Shown in pieces: positions 30,341 to 42,639 of a stretch of 64,000 nt of DNA. Source of the stretch: Limanda limanda (Eukaryota > Chordata > Actinopteri > Pleuronectiformes > Pleuronectidae); NCBI RefSeq assembly GCF_963576545.1, contig NC_083655.1, positions 17,870,204 through 17,934,203 of the forward strand, read 5' to 3'. The number at the start of each line of letters is the position of its first letter. Within the stretch, counting starts at the first letter, position 1. The notes below the pieces were generated by a model. The model was not told the origin of the DNA. It worked only from the letters and a program-made list of their open reading frames with translations, and ran no database searches. Made by a program: the position numbers and the translations under genes.

Positions 30341-33300
30341 ATCCCAATCTGCATGTCTCTGGATTTAAAGACGTTATAGCTTTATATTTTTGACCTGCAC
30401 ACTGTATACTCCATAGATTGAAGAAATCCGTTTTAGAGGGTTGCTGCTCACAATTTCTTTTCCGCCTCTTTCTTTAACATTGCAAAATGGACCATTTGGC
30501 ATTTTTACCAATTTAAAAAGGATTAATTCATGGACCCTCACATGTAAAAAACTGAACTTATTTAGGGAACTGATACCTATGAGTGTGTATAATTTGGAAG
30601 AAGAAGTAATTGTTGACTATGAGGTGTTGCTCATTACCACAGTGTTCATTTGGCAGGTACACAATAATGCTTGCATGTAATTAGTACCTCAGCCAAGGAC
30701 GTTATGTTTTCATTGTCTCTCAATAATATCAATAATAATTTTGCGGAAGAGTGGAGAATGATCCAAGGACAAAGCCGTTTAATTTTGGAGCAAAAAAAAA
30801 ACAAATGTCGCCTCATCACTTATCAGTACCGGTACATTGCGAGTGTAACCTCCCTGCCGGATTAATCAAAAGCATCCATGATATTCAAGCGTCACATTAG
30901 CTGTCCCATTTGATTATATGCTAATGAGTCCCAGTTTGGATGTGATTAATTGGTGGTTGGTGAAATGAGCTCTGAACAGACATCTGGGATAAACAGACAT
31001 GTATGTCTGAGAAATGCAAAGAGCTAATGCTTCATATAAACAAACAAAACATTAAAAAATCTCTGGGATTTTGTCAACTTTAACACAAAAATGTCCATAA
31101 TTGTTACAACTTTTGCACTTTTAACGAGGCGAGAATAGACCAGAGCTAAAAGAGACTGAATAAGACAGATGCTAACACCCAAATCAAAACAATATGAAAC
31201 TTCCTCTCCAGTTAATCTCACAAGATTAAAACAAATGAAGAAGGATCTGTTCATTTACAGTAAATGTCTCATTTTCTGTAGGGCCAGAAGAATAGTTTCT
31301 GCCCTGTCGGTAAGAGAAAGATGGAGAAAACAGACGGTGGATAAAATGCTAATTTTGCTGGAGGAGCAGAATTATATTCAGTATCTGGAGAACAGGAGCA
31401 GGGAGAAAAGTGCAAACACATCAAAACCTCAGAATGTGGGAATATGAAGTGAAATTGTTATACAGGGCAGTAATTTACAACGTTGAGACACTTCACAAAA
31501 TACCCCCCAACACACACACACACACACTGACTGTGCAGCTTTTTTGGAATCTCTCTGCTACAGTATATACCGTGAGAGGGTAAAGTAAAACACAGAATAG
31601 AGGAACTCAAAGCCTTTATATTTTGTATGTATGCAGACGAAGAAAGCCTAGTTTTTAAAGAGTTCTCTGACATGCACACAACCAAATCCTAGATATTCTT
31701 TATCTTAAGATAAAGCAAACACATTTACAGTCTGAGTCTTGACAGTGAGCCGTAGCAGCCGAAGGAGAAACACCAGTATCAAGGTTGTTAAAAAGTGGGG
31801 AAAAATATACGCAGATACAGCTACAAACTTGGTAGCTGTATAAGTACAGATGCACATTTATTTTAAATTTTAGTATATCGACAATAACCGTCTGGCCAAT
31901 AATATTGACCGATATGTTCACATTTTATTGTTCCTACACATATATAGGATCATGTTTTAAAGAATTCCCTCACTTCATTCCTGTAATCAAAACAGTAAAC
32001 GCAAAGTTTCACCAGAAATTACACAGCACTAACGGCTCAAAACAGGAGGCAGCGTCTCCACCCCTCCAGACAGTGAAGCTGGTTAATGTTGTCAAGGTTG
32101 ACAAACATGCAATTCACAGGAATGAGGAAATGAAAACTGTACACAGCAGCAGAACAGAAACCGACAGTGTTTTCATTACATCTGTTCTCATAGAACCCCG
32201 ATAACAATCCTGTTACTGGTAAGTGTGCGTTTCCTCAACACAATGACCACACCGCCCCTCAGGGAAGTGTTCATGTTCCCAACACCTCAGAGAATAACCC
32301 AAGCCTGCAGCAGACGTTATGTGGTTGTGTGTGCATGCTCAGTGTGTGGACACTGCAGCGAGCCCCCCACTGAGAGGCAGCGTGAGCAGCTGCTGGTCTG
32401 GCCGGTGGTTGGCTCAGCAGCAGCAGCAGCAGAAAGCAGCTAAATGAGTGTGTGACAGGGTGGCGGACAGTAGGAGAAGTGGCCTCCAGCAATCAATCAC
32501 ACAGCAGTTAACCAGCTAATACACTCGGCCAACAATACAAACAACTGCCGAGACTAAATCTGAGTCAGGGAAAGTTAACAAGGCAACTGGTGGAAAGAGA
32601 ATCAATCCTAATCTTGAAAGGTCTCTTCGCCCGTGTTACATTAAAATCAAAGCACTTGAGACGTATTTTCCCATTGACGTCTGATGTTAATGTGTGTAGG
32701 GATAATGTGTTAGAAATACATTTCAATGCATCCTCATGGCCCAGGGGTTTAAAGGCAGATCGTGTAATAGCAATGTTCGAGCTTCGAGTGCAGCCGGAGA
32801 CCTGTGTTCCATGATATCCACCCCCCCTTCCCCTCCCCATTTCCTGTCAACTCTTGATTCTTCTCAATTTAATAAAATGAAAATATGTTCTGGTGGTAGT
32901 TTTCAATGCTTTGAGAACAACATCACACTGAAAAAGAGCATTTATTTGAATCAACGATTAAATCTACTAATTATTTTCTTGAATAACTGAGCTATTTTCT
33001 GTATCAGCGATAAAAAAAATATTTAATCATTTCTCATTTCTAAATGTGTATGTCTGCTGTTTGGTGCGTCTGAGGTTGGGTTTATATTGGTTTTCAGTGC
33101 TTCCTCACTGAAAACACGGCTACAGGCAAAACTAATGCAATGAGAACGGTGAGAGTGAAGCAAAAAACGTGAGTTTACGGACTGGACAGATAAACAGTGA
33201 GCTGATATTCACTCTAAAGCTCTTTAGCTTTAAAAAGAAATCCAACTCACACCCTCTGCTAAAGTCAAATAAGCACACAAAGTAAGCCAGAAGGACTATT

Positions 33301-34617
33301 GTTTGTAACAGAGATGTTTTTCCTCTTTTTTTCGCTGATATTAAATGATGTTATCACCACCAGTACATACTGATAAATCAGTGAGAAAACATTAGAGGTG
33401 CTATGTGTTGGCCTGTGGCTGTTTAATGAGCTGTAATGTGCACAGTGTGTTTAGACTCCATATTCAATCCTCCCTAATACTCCTTCTCCATTCGGACCCA
33501 GCCGCAGCAGAAGATAAATCTCCACGGGAGCCACAGAATATGCTTCCTTGTTGTTAATTGAGATTTAGTGCTTACATTAACATTCTCGGGGCAGTGTTTG
33601 AAAGCTTAGGTGCGTGCCAAGTCCTGTGGAATAAGGATTAAAGTTACAGAGACAGTAAAGTAACTATGGCATGTCCTGTTGAATCCAGCCTGCACACCCT
33701 CCACCTCCCCTTCAGACAGATCTCTCATTTCACCTGTATTTACACAGACAACACTTGCACTTGGGTTCATATGGTGGAGAATAAATAGTGAGTCGGATTA
33801 TTGGCTCTGTGGAGTTTCATGGGAAACGATGGGGGGACGGACTGGTTTGAGTTTCAGAGAGGGAACTCAAAGGAAGTCATAAAGCTAACTATCTTTAATG
33901 TGAGACAGTGGATGATTAGAGCTAAATAAACAATGTTTGCCAGCTGAGGGAAGTTAGAGTTTGACTTTTACGGGTTGTGTGGCCAAGTAGGGGCCCTGAA
34001 TCAAATTTATTGATTTTTCAGAATATAATAAGGTATAGTACATTTTCTGTTCTCATAAGTGCAGTTTGGATTTGAAATTAATTTTAGTTCTACTTACAAC
34101 AGTCTAGTTAAACAAAGAGTAATCTAGCTGAATGGATTAATAGATTGCATTAAAAGATTTTCTAGCTAGGTTATGCAAAAATATGATTCCAAATGTAATA
34201 GATAATCTAAGTTTCATAATAATATTGCCATTCCCATTATACTGTAAGTAACACTACAGAGCGCCTGCATGTCTTAAACAATGAATGTAAATAAAGTCTA
34301 AACTGCACATGTTTAAATTCAATCAAGATGCATCAATTTGCACGCACTCATAAATATCAGTCCCATAAATATGCTGTTGCTTTGATGAAGATCCATCAAT
34401 TATTCCCTGGGAAACCAGTGAAAATGGGTAAAGACCTAAAAAACAGGATGGCGAATACAAATTGCCGAAATGAGTTTCCTCTGTCTGGTTACTGTGCTCA
34501 GCCTTAGACATAGGGTGAGGAGTTCGGACATCAAGAAGGATGCCCAAAGTCACGTAGACCCACTGCCCCTTTACGTCGAAAGAGAACAGTTGAGGTGATT
34601 CTGGCATTTGATCAGGA
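30341..34617. other. Intergenic stretch without supported genes
   Basis: Contains a short CA run near 31,511 and a CAG run near 32,419 (cagcagcagcagcag). Otherwise I see no coding exon, RNA gene or intact mobile element. Confidence 0.4.
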
Positions 34618-34790
34618 AGCCTCCCTGTGTGCCTTCCATTGGAGGTCTACTGGGTGAGCCCAACTAGCAGGACACCCAGGAGTAGACCCAGAACCTGCTA
34701 GAGGGACAACATATCTCATCTGGCCTGGGAACGCCTCAGGATCCCCCAGGAGGAGCAGGAAAGCATGGCTGATGTCTGGAGAACCCTACC
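34618..34790 (+). mobile_element. Decayed LINE endonuclease/RT C-terminal fragment
   Basis: One frame reads RTPRSRPRTC-stop-RDNISHLAWERLRIPQEE, resembling the family pattern RTRWRDYISxLAWERLGxPxEE. The in-frame stop at the expected Trp marks a dead copy. Confidence 0.55.
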
Positions 34791-34889
34791 AAATAGTGGC
34801 TCTATAATGGTGCTGTCAATATGATATTTGTATGATCACAGCCTCTTTCAAATAGATTTAATGGATTTTCTTTTGCAGGTTAGTAGAGC

Positions 34890-34997
34890 AAATTACCCAT
34901 TAGTCCATTATCTATACAGCTTATCCTTTGAGGGTTTTGGGGGGAGCTGGAGCCAATCCCAGCTGGCATTGGGAGAGAGACAGGTAGAGGTGTATCC
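34890..34997 (+). repeat. Dispersed teleost repeat fragment
   Basis: The run ccattatctatacagcttat followed by ggagctggagccaatcccag is a very common fish repeat motif. Function unknown. Confidence 0.45.
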
Positions 34998-37383
34998 CAG
35001 GAAAATGAAAATGTACATCCTTTACATTTAGCTCATTCATGTCAATTTCCCCAGTTCAGATAATGGGGAAGCTGTGTTCGCTAATCGCTTAGACCTCAGG
35101 AGAGTTTGCCGGAGCTCTGTGATGAAACATACACGGAGCAGGAACACCTTCATCACACAGCAGCAAGGGGTTGCCGTTGGTAATGTGATACAGATGGAAT
35201 CCATACTGGTGGCTTGATGAGAGGTGGCCTGTGATCCGAAGAACCAATTCACTGGTAGTCTGGACCACAATTAAATAGCTTCATCCTCTGTAACTGTAAG
35301 TACAGATGGGATGTTTGGGGTGATTGGGAAAAGGTACTTGGCAGACATACGTGAACTCTACTCTATACTAAATATACCTGTAGGGTTTATGAAAGATTTC
35401 TCAGTAGTCCTGAAGAAGTTTCACAAGCGTTTGAATGTGAAATCTTTAAAAAAATGTATTATAAAGAAGGGAAAGTGAAAAAAGCCATGTTGCAAGGACC
35501 ACCCATGGTCAGCGTGATGCATTCTTTGAGGAATTGTATGTAATTTGGGCAAGCTGAAACTCCTCCCCGTCCAACAAAGGATTCATTTTCTGATGTTTGT
35601 TGACTTAAAAAAGTTCCAGATTAGTGGCTTGCCAACATGACAGTCACCCTGTGTCACTGGATAGGCCCTGTGTTAAGTTTGTGTTGCCGATATTGCCAGG
35701 GACAACATACAATCTTCTACATGGTGGCACGCAGAGTGGAAAAATCAGTTGAAACCACAAACGGAGCCGTTAAAAGAGGTTGTGTGTCAGCGCAGCTCAT
35801 GTGTCTTTGTATGTGACACAGAAAAATCCTCTGGTGACCAGAGTTTGTTGTCTTTTTATTTGACTGTTTGTATGCTGTTTTATTGTGTTGCAAGAAGTTT
35901 TAAGGCCATTGAAACTCTGTTTGAAGGCGCTGCCTCCCCCCAACACACACGGGTGTAAAGTCAAATTTTGAACACAAAGGCCATGTCAGGGCAACACCAA
36001 CGTTGTTTCATTTAAATACAAGCAGCATTTCTGTGGTAAGGCTTCGACATTTTAGGCTGTTCCCTTCCCCTACTATTCCTATTCATCAATCAGTGCGAGC
36101 TTGGCAAGACTACCAGCGTATTCTCCTTGGCTGTGATCTTGAATTTGATTTCATTTTCATACATTGCAGATGTTTAACTCACATTTCTTTTCGTGCGCCA
36201 TGGAGGTAGGAACACACGCGGTTTATTAGGAACAACTTGAGTTCTGCTTCGTTGAAAATTACCAGTCCGCCAACCTGTCCTCCAGGGATGTAGCCGCGCA
36301 ACGCCCCTTGACTTCCCCACCGGGCATCCATCCATGCCCAGAGGCCCCAAGCCAGGAGAGCTAGGCAGAGCCAAGGAGTGTGGGGAAAGTCACCTCATAG
36401 AATATGTGTCATGTCCTTCTCCCTTATTCATGCGAGTCCCAGCCTGTCGGAGGGTAACACAAACAGGCGAACAGCAGGGGGCCACTGGCGCGAAGACAAA
36501 CAAAAGGGGTTGTGTATTCGCTACAAAGCTGCACAGGCACAAAAATGCACAAAAATATACCATAATTCCAAGGCATGCATATGATTTTATAACCAAGGTT
36601 GTCTCTGAAAAACTCTCTGCGCAAAATGCACACAAGAGAAAATCATCCTCCAAACAAACGTAATTGTCACAGTCAACATTGCAAACCAATTTGGTGAGAG
36701 GAAATAAACATTGTGAGTGAGGTAAGCACATAACCACTGACAATGTACACATGAAGGTTGGTTTTTTGAGAGAAGCCATGAGCAGGAAAATTAGCCAAAT
36801 AAATTCACTCATACTCACAAACACACCCACACAAGCCAAGTCATCTACTTCATCCCAAGGTGCAGCTTCGGGTTTCGTGGAAGGAAAAGTGTCTTCATGG
36901 TTGAGCGTCACGTAAACGGCTGTTGAAATGTCAGTGGCTGAATGTGGTGCTGTCATGACGCAGCAGTGCCCCACTGGCCTCCTTCAGGACGGCACAGATA
37001 CAGCTTTGTCGTCCTGGCAGAGGAGACCTGCAGGGAATCCATATTTGTATGTGATGATGGAGCAACTCAGGCTCAGTTAGAAACTGCGACCAGATCTGCT
37101 TCACATGGCTTCTTCAGTTGTTTAATTTTTGTCAGAATTTATTGGTTTAGTTACCGTTGAAATCTTTCACTTAAATAGTAAAAAGTAGAGCCATTATAGC
37201 GAATAACACCCATTAATGATTTTGCTTGGTTACAAAGAATCCATGGTTCGTTTAAGGTGAACTGATCAAAGAACAGTATAAAAATCTGTTAATCCTCAAA
37301 AGGTTTAAACATGGTTAATCGTGGTTGGCATGCATACAAACAAGCTTATGGTCAAACATGCCGCCACTTAAGCATGTGCTGAT

Positions 37384-37384
<1 letters not shown>
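34998..37384. other. Intergenic stretch without supported genes
   Basis: A 194-codon minus-strand frame at 36,974-36,390 is hydrophobic and Cys-rich but shows no family signature or splice context, so it is not called. Confidence 0.35.

Positions 37385-37444
<60 letters not shown>
37385..37444. repeat. (CA)n microsatellite
   Basis: About 30 CA units. Shorter CA runs follow at about 37,600, 37,720 and 37,840. Confidence 0.97.
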
Positions 37445-37446
<2 letters not shown>

Positions 37447-38168
37447 CAGACAGGTCCGAGTTAGCACACTGTACTGACTCTGGTCAGTCTGAGGTCTGGA
37501 GCTGAGTTTTCACCTGCTGCCTCTGAACTCAGCACAAAGACCTTATTGTGACCAGTTAGACTCCACTGTTAATCATGGCTGAGATTATAAGACTTTGATA
37601 CACACACACACACTCACACTTATACTCATGAGTGGGTTTCTTCCCCCCCTCTAACACGCTTTCACACCAGCATGAGCATATACAGTAGACACTTGCATGC
37701 TAGAAGTCATGTGGAGGCACTCACACACACACATATACTGTACAACACTGCCTCGGGACAATTCTCTCAATATGAGCAATATGAGCAGCTTGTACCAACC
37801 TCATTCAAAGTGTGACGGCTGCTCACTTGTCAAAATACACACACACACACTCACATACACAGACACACACTAAAAGCAAATCTTAGTGTTTTGAAAGAGG
37901 GTCAGAAAGTGAGCACCGGACAAATATCCTCACTCAGAGTGTTCTAGGTACAAACTTCCACTCATTGTGGACAGTCTAACCAAAACCTTAAACATGACCT
38001 TAACCGTGTCCAATTCATGCCTAATCCTAAATTTAACCTAACCACAATTAACGTCTTAAGTCTGACCTTAACCAGGAGCTCAGAAACAACATTTTGCCTC
38101 ATGGGGAGCGGGCTACTGGTTTTGAAAATGTCAGTGTTGATGCTGGAAAAGGTGCAAAAACAAGTTCA

Positions 38169-38170
<2 letters not shown>

Positions 38171-38228
<58 letters not shown>
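38171..38228. repeat. (CA)n microsatellite
   Basis: 29 CA units, uninterrupted. Confidence 0.97.
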
Positions 38229-38233
<5 letters not shown>

Positions 38234-38546
38234 CAGTGAAGGTTTAAAAAAAATCATAGTTAAAGCACTCTGTATAATGTATGCCAATATTTTAGTCATA
38301 GTTGCCTTAAAGACGTAATTGTGATTTTTTTCTGAATAACTTCAGAAATGTGTCATGAAGCTTTTTTCAAGAAAGGCCATAGATTGAGATGACCAGTAGG
38401 CTTATAGCACCACCTGCTGGAGAAAGCATGAGAGGCACTGGCCCCCATCACTGTGCTGTCACATCATCACATTACTGTAAAATACAAATGCTATAAAAAA
38501 TACTTTGAAAATGTAATGTGACAAAAAAATAAAAAGATGGTGTGCT

Positions 38547-38790
38547 CAATCAATCAATCAATCAAGTTTATTTGTATAGCCCACATTCACAAATAACAAT
38601 TCGTCTCATAGGGCTTTAACATTGTGTGACATCCTCTGTCCTTAACCCTCAGCAAGAGTAAGGAAAAACTACTAAAAACCCTTTTCACAGGTAAAAATAT
38701 GTAGAAACCTCAGAGAGAGCCACATGTGAGGGATCCCTCTCTCAGGACGGACAGAAGTGCAATAAATGTCAGGTGTAAGAAAACATCATC
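38547..38790 (-). mobile_element. Non-LTR retroposon 3' tail ending in (GATT)n
   Basis: Read on the minus strand it runs through ttccttactcttgctgaggg, ttaaggacagaggatg and gggctatacaaataaac and ends in gattgattgattg. A second copy in the opposite orientation lies at 59,775-59,980. Confidence 0.65.
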
Positions 38791-39447
38791 AGGATTTTTA
38801 GCAGCATCGATGAGGGTGCTGAATAAGTTATATATCCAAAATGCCGGTATTATGTTAATTTCCTTTGTGAAACAGATTTACTGACTACACGACTCATACA
38901 TTATTCTCTTGTAGGATTTATCCTTGCATGGAAGGATCATGTAACTTCATTACTCATGTTATTAAATACACAGTCATAGAAGTAAGGAAGCAGCAGTCAG
39001 CCCCCAGCAGTGTCCCTCAGTCCTCTCTCAGTATCATGTAGTGCAGTGTATTTGTAATAATGTAAGTATGTAAGTTATGAACTTTAAGAACTGAATCAGG
39101 AACAGTTACAAAATATTTCCTCTTGTTTGCACCTGGCAGTGAAACATTCAGTTTTTTTCTGATGGTATGATGGCATCCCTGTGATTCAAGGGATGTGTTA
39201 CAGTCAGCAGTTTGTATCGTCATCTAATTCCATGCACAGTCTGTGTTGTGCACTTTGTGTACATGATGCAGTGAGGAAACTCTCCATGTCTGTCCACTCC
39301 TTATATAAAAGACTAATAGACAGAAGCCTAAGGAACTCTGTGAAGCTTGTATTAATATTACGTGATCATTTGTTAGAACTATCCATTGATACAGAATGTT
39401 TACAAAGTTTTCATTAGACTTGTAAATAAATTTACACTTTAAATCCG

Positions 39448-39530
39448 GTTGTTGTGGCCAAGTGGTTAAGGCGATGGACTCGAAATCCATTGGGGTCACC
39501 CCCGCACAGGTTCAAATCCTGTCAACAACG
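39448..39530 (+). tRNA. tRNA-Ser (anticodon CGA)
   Basis: An 83-nt cloverleaf with a seven-pair acceptor stem gttgttg / caacaac, box A tggccaagtgg, anticodon loop ctcgaaa (CGA at 39,481-39,483), a long variable arm as in class II tRNA-Ser (ggggtcaccccc), box B ggttcaaatcc and discriminator G. It decodes UCG serine codons in the cytosol. The D-arm and T-loop carry A where G is usual. No run of four or more T occurs in the next 100 or so bases, so pol III termination is unusual. Confidence 0.85.
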
Positions 39531-39732
39531 ATACATTGAAGCCTAAAGTAGATAGTCATATGGTTTCTACACAATAATACTTTCACAATAGCCACAAACT
39601 TGACAGTTCCATTTCAGGCTTTCCTCTTCCTTGACACAACAGCAACACTGTGTTGGAATGTCTCCCAGAAGACTCTATACAGCGTCTACTTCATTGCTCA
39701 GAAGCCCCAGTTCCAAAGTCGCCTGTTGTTTT

Positions 39733-39758
39733 AAAAGACCTACGAGCCAGATAACACG
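39733..39758 (+). repeat. 26-mer shared with 47,714-47,739
   Basis: aaaagacctacgagccagat followed by aacacg, exact at both places. Origin not recognised. Confidence 0.7.
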
Positions 39759-40338
39759 TAGCCATTTTAGTGTGTTGGTCTCCAAGTTCCAAAAATAAAT
39801 TTAATGAAATTTAAAAAATTCATAAAAACAGAAAAGTTTTCATTCTTCCGGACTGTAACTAGTCTTAATAATAATAATAAACTTTATTTACCTACATGCA
39901 AGAAATGCAGCTCTAAGTGCTTTACATACAATATAGAAATTTGTTTAAACATGCGACAAAGTCATTCAAAATAAGTAGAAGACACATTTTAAGAAGACAT
40001 AAGAACATGTTCAAAATACATTTAAAAGAAAAGAACAGAAAAATAAATTTAATGAAATTTTAAAAATGCATAAAAACAGAAAAGTTTTATGTAGGAGAGG
40101 AGGACTCTCTGAGTTTCTTCCGGATGATGTTGCAGCTCTGATTGACTTCCTGCAGATAATCTCAGTGTTCCGGACAGGACATTGTTAACTGGAGAGCCAG
40201 CTAAATCCGTCTCAACCCATTCAGAGCCTTGTGAATTTATGTGACTGGACGTTTTGGGGGTTTATGAGAGACCCACTGAACAGAATTGGGATTGAATAAT
40301 GGAAGTCAAGTGTTTGGGCAAATTTATAAATATAATTC

Positions 40339-40410
40339 TGCGATGGCTGGGAATCGAACCCAGGTCAACTGCTTGGAAGGCAGCTATGCTCACCACTATA
40401 CCACAATCGC
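40339..40410 (-). tRNA. tRNA-Gly (anticodon TCC), copy 1
   Basis: A 72-nt cloverleaf on the minus strand with box A tggtatagtgg, anticodon loop cttccaa (TCC, 40,377-40,375), T-arm ctgggttcgattcccag and a 3' end catcgca. The acceptor stem gcgattg / ccatcgc has one T-C mismatch at the sixth pair that copies 2 and 3 lack, so this copy may be weaker. No T4 terminator lies just downstream. Confidence 0.8.
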
Positions 40411-41433
40411 CACATCTGCATAGAAAAATGCCTCACAATTAAAAACAGGAGATAGGAAGAGACCCAGGCACAGCTCACTGGGCCTTGTTTATGTAAAACA
40501 CCCATTGTCTCTACAAGTTCATGTTTTATTTTTAGAGCTAGCTCACTGTATTACATTTAAAATGCCCTTTTTTCTGCAGCAGATGCTGCTCTTACTGTTA
40601 CATCACATTACCAGAGGCTGAATATGAATGGTGGGGAATGACATACTTGTGAGAGGTTTTCCTGTGTGACTGTACTGGGATGGTGGAATGATCGCATTGC
40701 TTGGTGATCAGCCTCCCTCACTGGACAAAATAAACATCAGTTCATATTATATTTGGATTTGAGGAGTGTATTGTTAGTTTATTTTTGAGGGCGAACCAAA
40801 TAAAAACATGAAATCGTTTTTTAAAGATGCGCTGAGGTGTAATAACCTGAGCTCATCTGATAAGAATAATCTCCACCAACATGTATCTTCTTTGAAATGT
40901 GCTTTTTGATGCATCTCCTGCATTGGTCATTAAGACATGAGCGTTTTCACTAAGTAAATAAGTCACAGGTTGTCAGACTGATTGGTTTGTCAGGCATCAT
41001 TTTATTCTGAAAATCCAGTATCTGTTGGACCAACAACAGGGTCATGTCTGATGAAGTCTCAGTTCTGTGCTTGGGACGGCTGACCTCAGGGGTGGACTGG
41101 CCATCTGGCATACCGGGCATAATCCCGGTGGGCCGTTGACCCAATGTGGGCCGGTCTGGTCCGCTATGTTGTTGTTTTGTTTTTTTTCTCTTCTTCCTCT
41201 CTAAATTCCCTCCAATTGGGCCGGCCAATTGGCTACAGAGGGCTAGCAGTGTGTTGCCAGCATCGACACATATTATTGGTCTATTGTTTGTCATTGTCAA
41301 TCAATCATGGGCTGACAGGCTCAGAGAGCCCTGACAGTGCTGTCAATCACAACACAAACCAGGGTGGGGCGGGACCTCATTGCATTGGCGGTGGGAGTCG
41401 CGGGACGGTCTGCTGCTGAAACAGAAACTTAAA

Positions 41434-41619
41434 ATGGATAATAAGAGTAAAAAACGCATCGGGGAAAAAAAGCAGAAGTCTCTGGAGGTGGAGGCTGCTA
41501 AATGTGCCAAACTGACGGACCTATGTGGTGCCGGGTTCACCAGCCCAGCAGCAGCAGGTGCGCCGGGAGACGAGCGAGGAGGACTCGACAATGATGAGCG
41601 AGTGGAGGCAGACATGTGA
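41434..41619 (+). pseudogene. N-terminal remnant of a hAT transposase-like ORF
   Basis: A 61-codon frame: MDNKSKKRIGEKKQKSLEVE, then AAKCAKLTDL and an Ala/Gly-rich, acidic end at a stop. The basic start followed by 'AAKxxKLTDLF'-like sequence resembles the leader of ZMYM1-like hAT transposases; this is from memory. BED, dimerisation and catalytic regions are absent. Confidence 0.4.
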
Positions 41620-41710
41620 GCGCGCATTTTCAATTTTCAATACATTCTCCAAACTGGCTCGTTACTTGAGCAGCGGAGGTTGGCGTCGCACGCCTCTACC
41701 GACGGCGCAC

Positions 41711-41733
41711 CTCTCTCTCTCTCTCTCTCTCTC
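41711..41733. repeat. (CT)n short microsatellite
   Basis: About 11 CT units inside the hAT element. Confidence 0.9.
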
Positions 41734-41818
41734 ACTCGCTGCCCCCTCCCTCCTGAGATGTGCAGGTCCCGGTGGCGTGTTTGCCGTCGGGGGGGGGGGC
41801 AGCGCGAGAGGTTGGTCT

Positions 41819-41873
41819 ATCCCTCCGCAGGTTCACCTTCAGAAATCTTGTTACGACTTTTACTTCCTCTAGA
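41819..41873 (-). pseudogene. Antisense fragment of the 18S rRNA 3' end
   Basis: The plus strand reads ccgcaggttcacct, then ttgttacgacttttacttcc and tctaga. This is the reverse complement of the universally conserved 18S 3' terminus (gaagtaaaagtcgtaacaag, aggtgaacctgcgg). About 55 bases align with a few substitutions, and the match stops at both sides. It lies within the hAT element and is not a functional rRNA. Confidence 0.85.
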
Positions 41874-42639
41874 ATAGGATAAGAGATAGTGTCTTATTTT
41901 GTGTGCCTATAGTATAGTGGTTATACTGTGGTTTATTAATGTTCTTGGGCAGACACAAGAGGCACTTGTTTATAGTTAAATAGAAGTTCAGATGCACTGG
42001 TCCATTACTATTTGAACCTCAGCATCTAGGGTTCAAAATTGGTAAAATTATACATTATATGCATATTGTTGTTGTAATTTTTCAGTCAGTTGAGATAAAT
42101 CTTGAGGAGAAACATTTTGGGTTGTTTTGTGTCTGTATAGACCTACTATAAAAATCAATTTGCATTTTTAATTTTAGTTCTTGTGCTTTTGATACTTAAG
42201 TACATTTCAACACCAGATACTTTTGATACTTAAGTACTTTTAATATGAGCTACTTTAAATTGACGTAACTTATGTCTTCTAAATGTCTTAATGGCAGATG
42301 TGCTCGGCTAATTATGTGGGCCGGTCTGAGCCAAAAAATGCCCGGGCCGTTTTGTTCTCCCAGTCCAGCCCTGGCTGACCTGATGTGTTCACTGCTACTT
42401 CAGTGGACACTCATGAGGATGTTTGACTCCCTGATGTCAGTGGCCTCTTCCTGCAGAATTACATACCGTTTAATAATCCACACTGTAAAAAATTAAGGTG
42501 TTGACTTGGTCTCCAAATTCCACGGATCCCATGTTGGTCAATGTTAAAAAGGCCTGGCAATTTACAGTACTTAAAGGACCTGAAGCAAAAAATGTTGTGG
42601 TTACTGTGACTAGACAACCCTCTGTGAGAGGTTTTTATA

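Larger units (their letters stand above)
41087..42373. mobile_element. Non-autonomous hAT element in tRNA unit A
   Basis: The left end caggggtggactgg and the right end, read in reverse, cagggctggactgg are 14-bp inverted repeats with one mismatch. The 8-bp duplication gctgacct flanks it at 41,079-41,086 and 42,374-42,381. The homologous place in unit B (43,999-44,006) has gctgacct once and no insert, an intact empty site. The interior contains only a short N-terminal transposase-like frame and a piece of rDNA. Confidence 0.92.
39868..42639. repeat. tRNA-Gly segmental repeat, unit A (interrupted by hAT)
   Basis: Begins with a retroposon-like tail (taataataataaactttatt), then shared spacer, the tRNA-Gly at 40,339, a block containing attaccagaggctgaatatg, a block containing gatgcgctgaggtgtaataa and an end block ctctgtgagaggttttt. 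The same order is found in unit B. Without the 1,287-bp hAT and its 8-bp duplication the unit is about 1.48 kb. Confidence 0.85.

Noticed and set aside
36390..36974. 194-codon hydrophobic minus-strand frame as a membrane protein
   Set aside because: Hydrophobic stretches are irregular, there is no family motif, and competing frames exist on the other strand.
40600..40700. Possible C/D snoRNA in the block repeated after each tRNA-Gly
   Set aside because: A gatgac-like box appears in one copy, but no consistent C/D pair with a closing stem is present in all units.
41434..41619. Host gene exon
   Set aside because: It lies wholly inside the hAT element with target duplications, so it belongs to the transposon.
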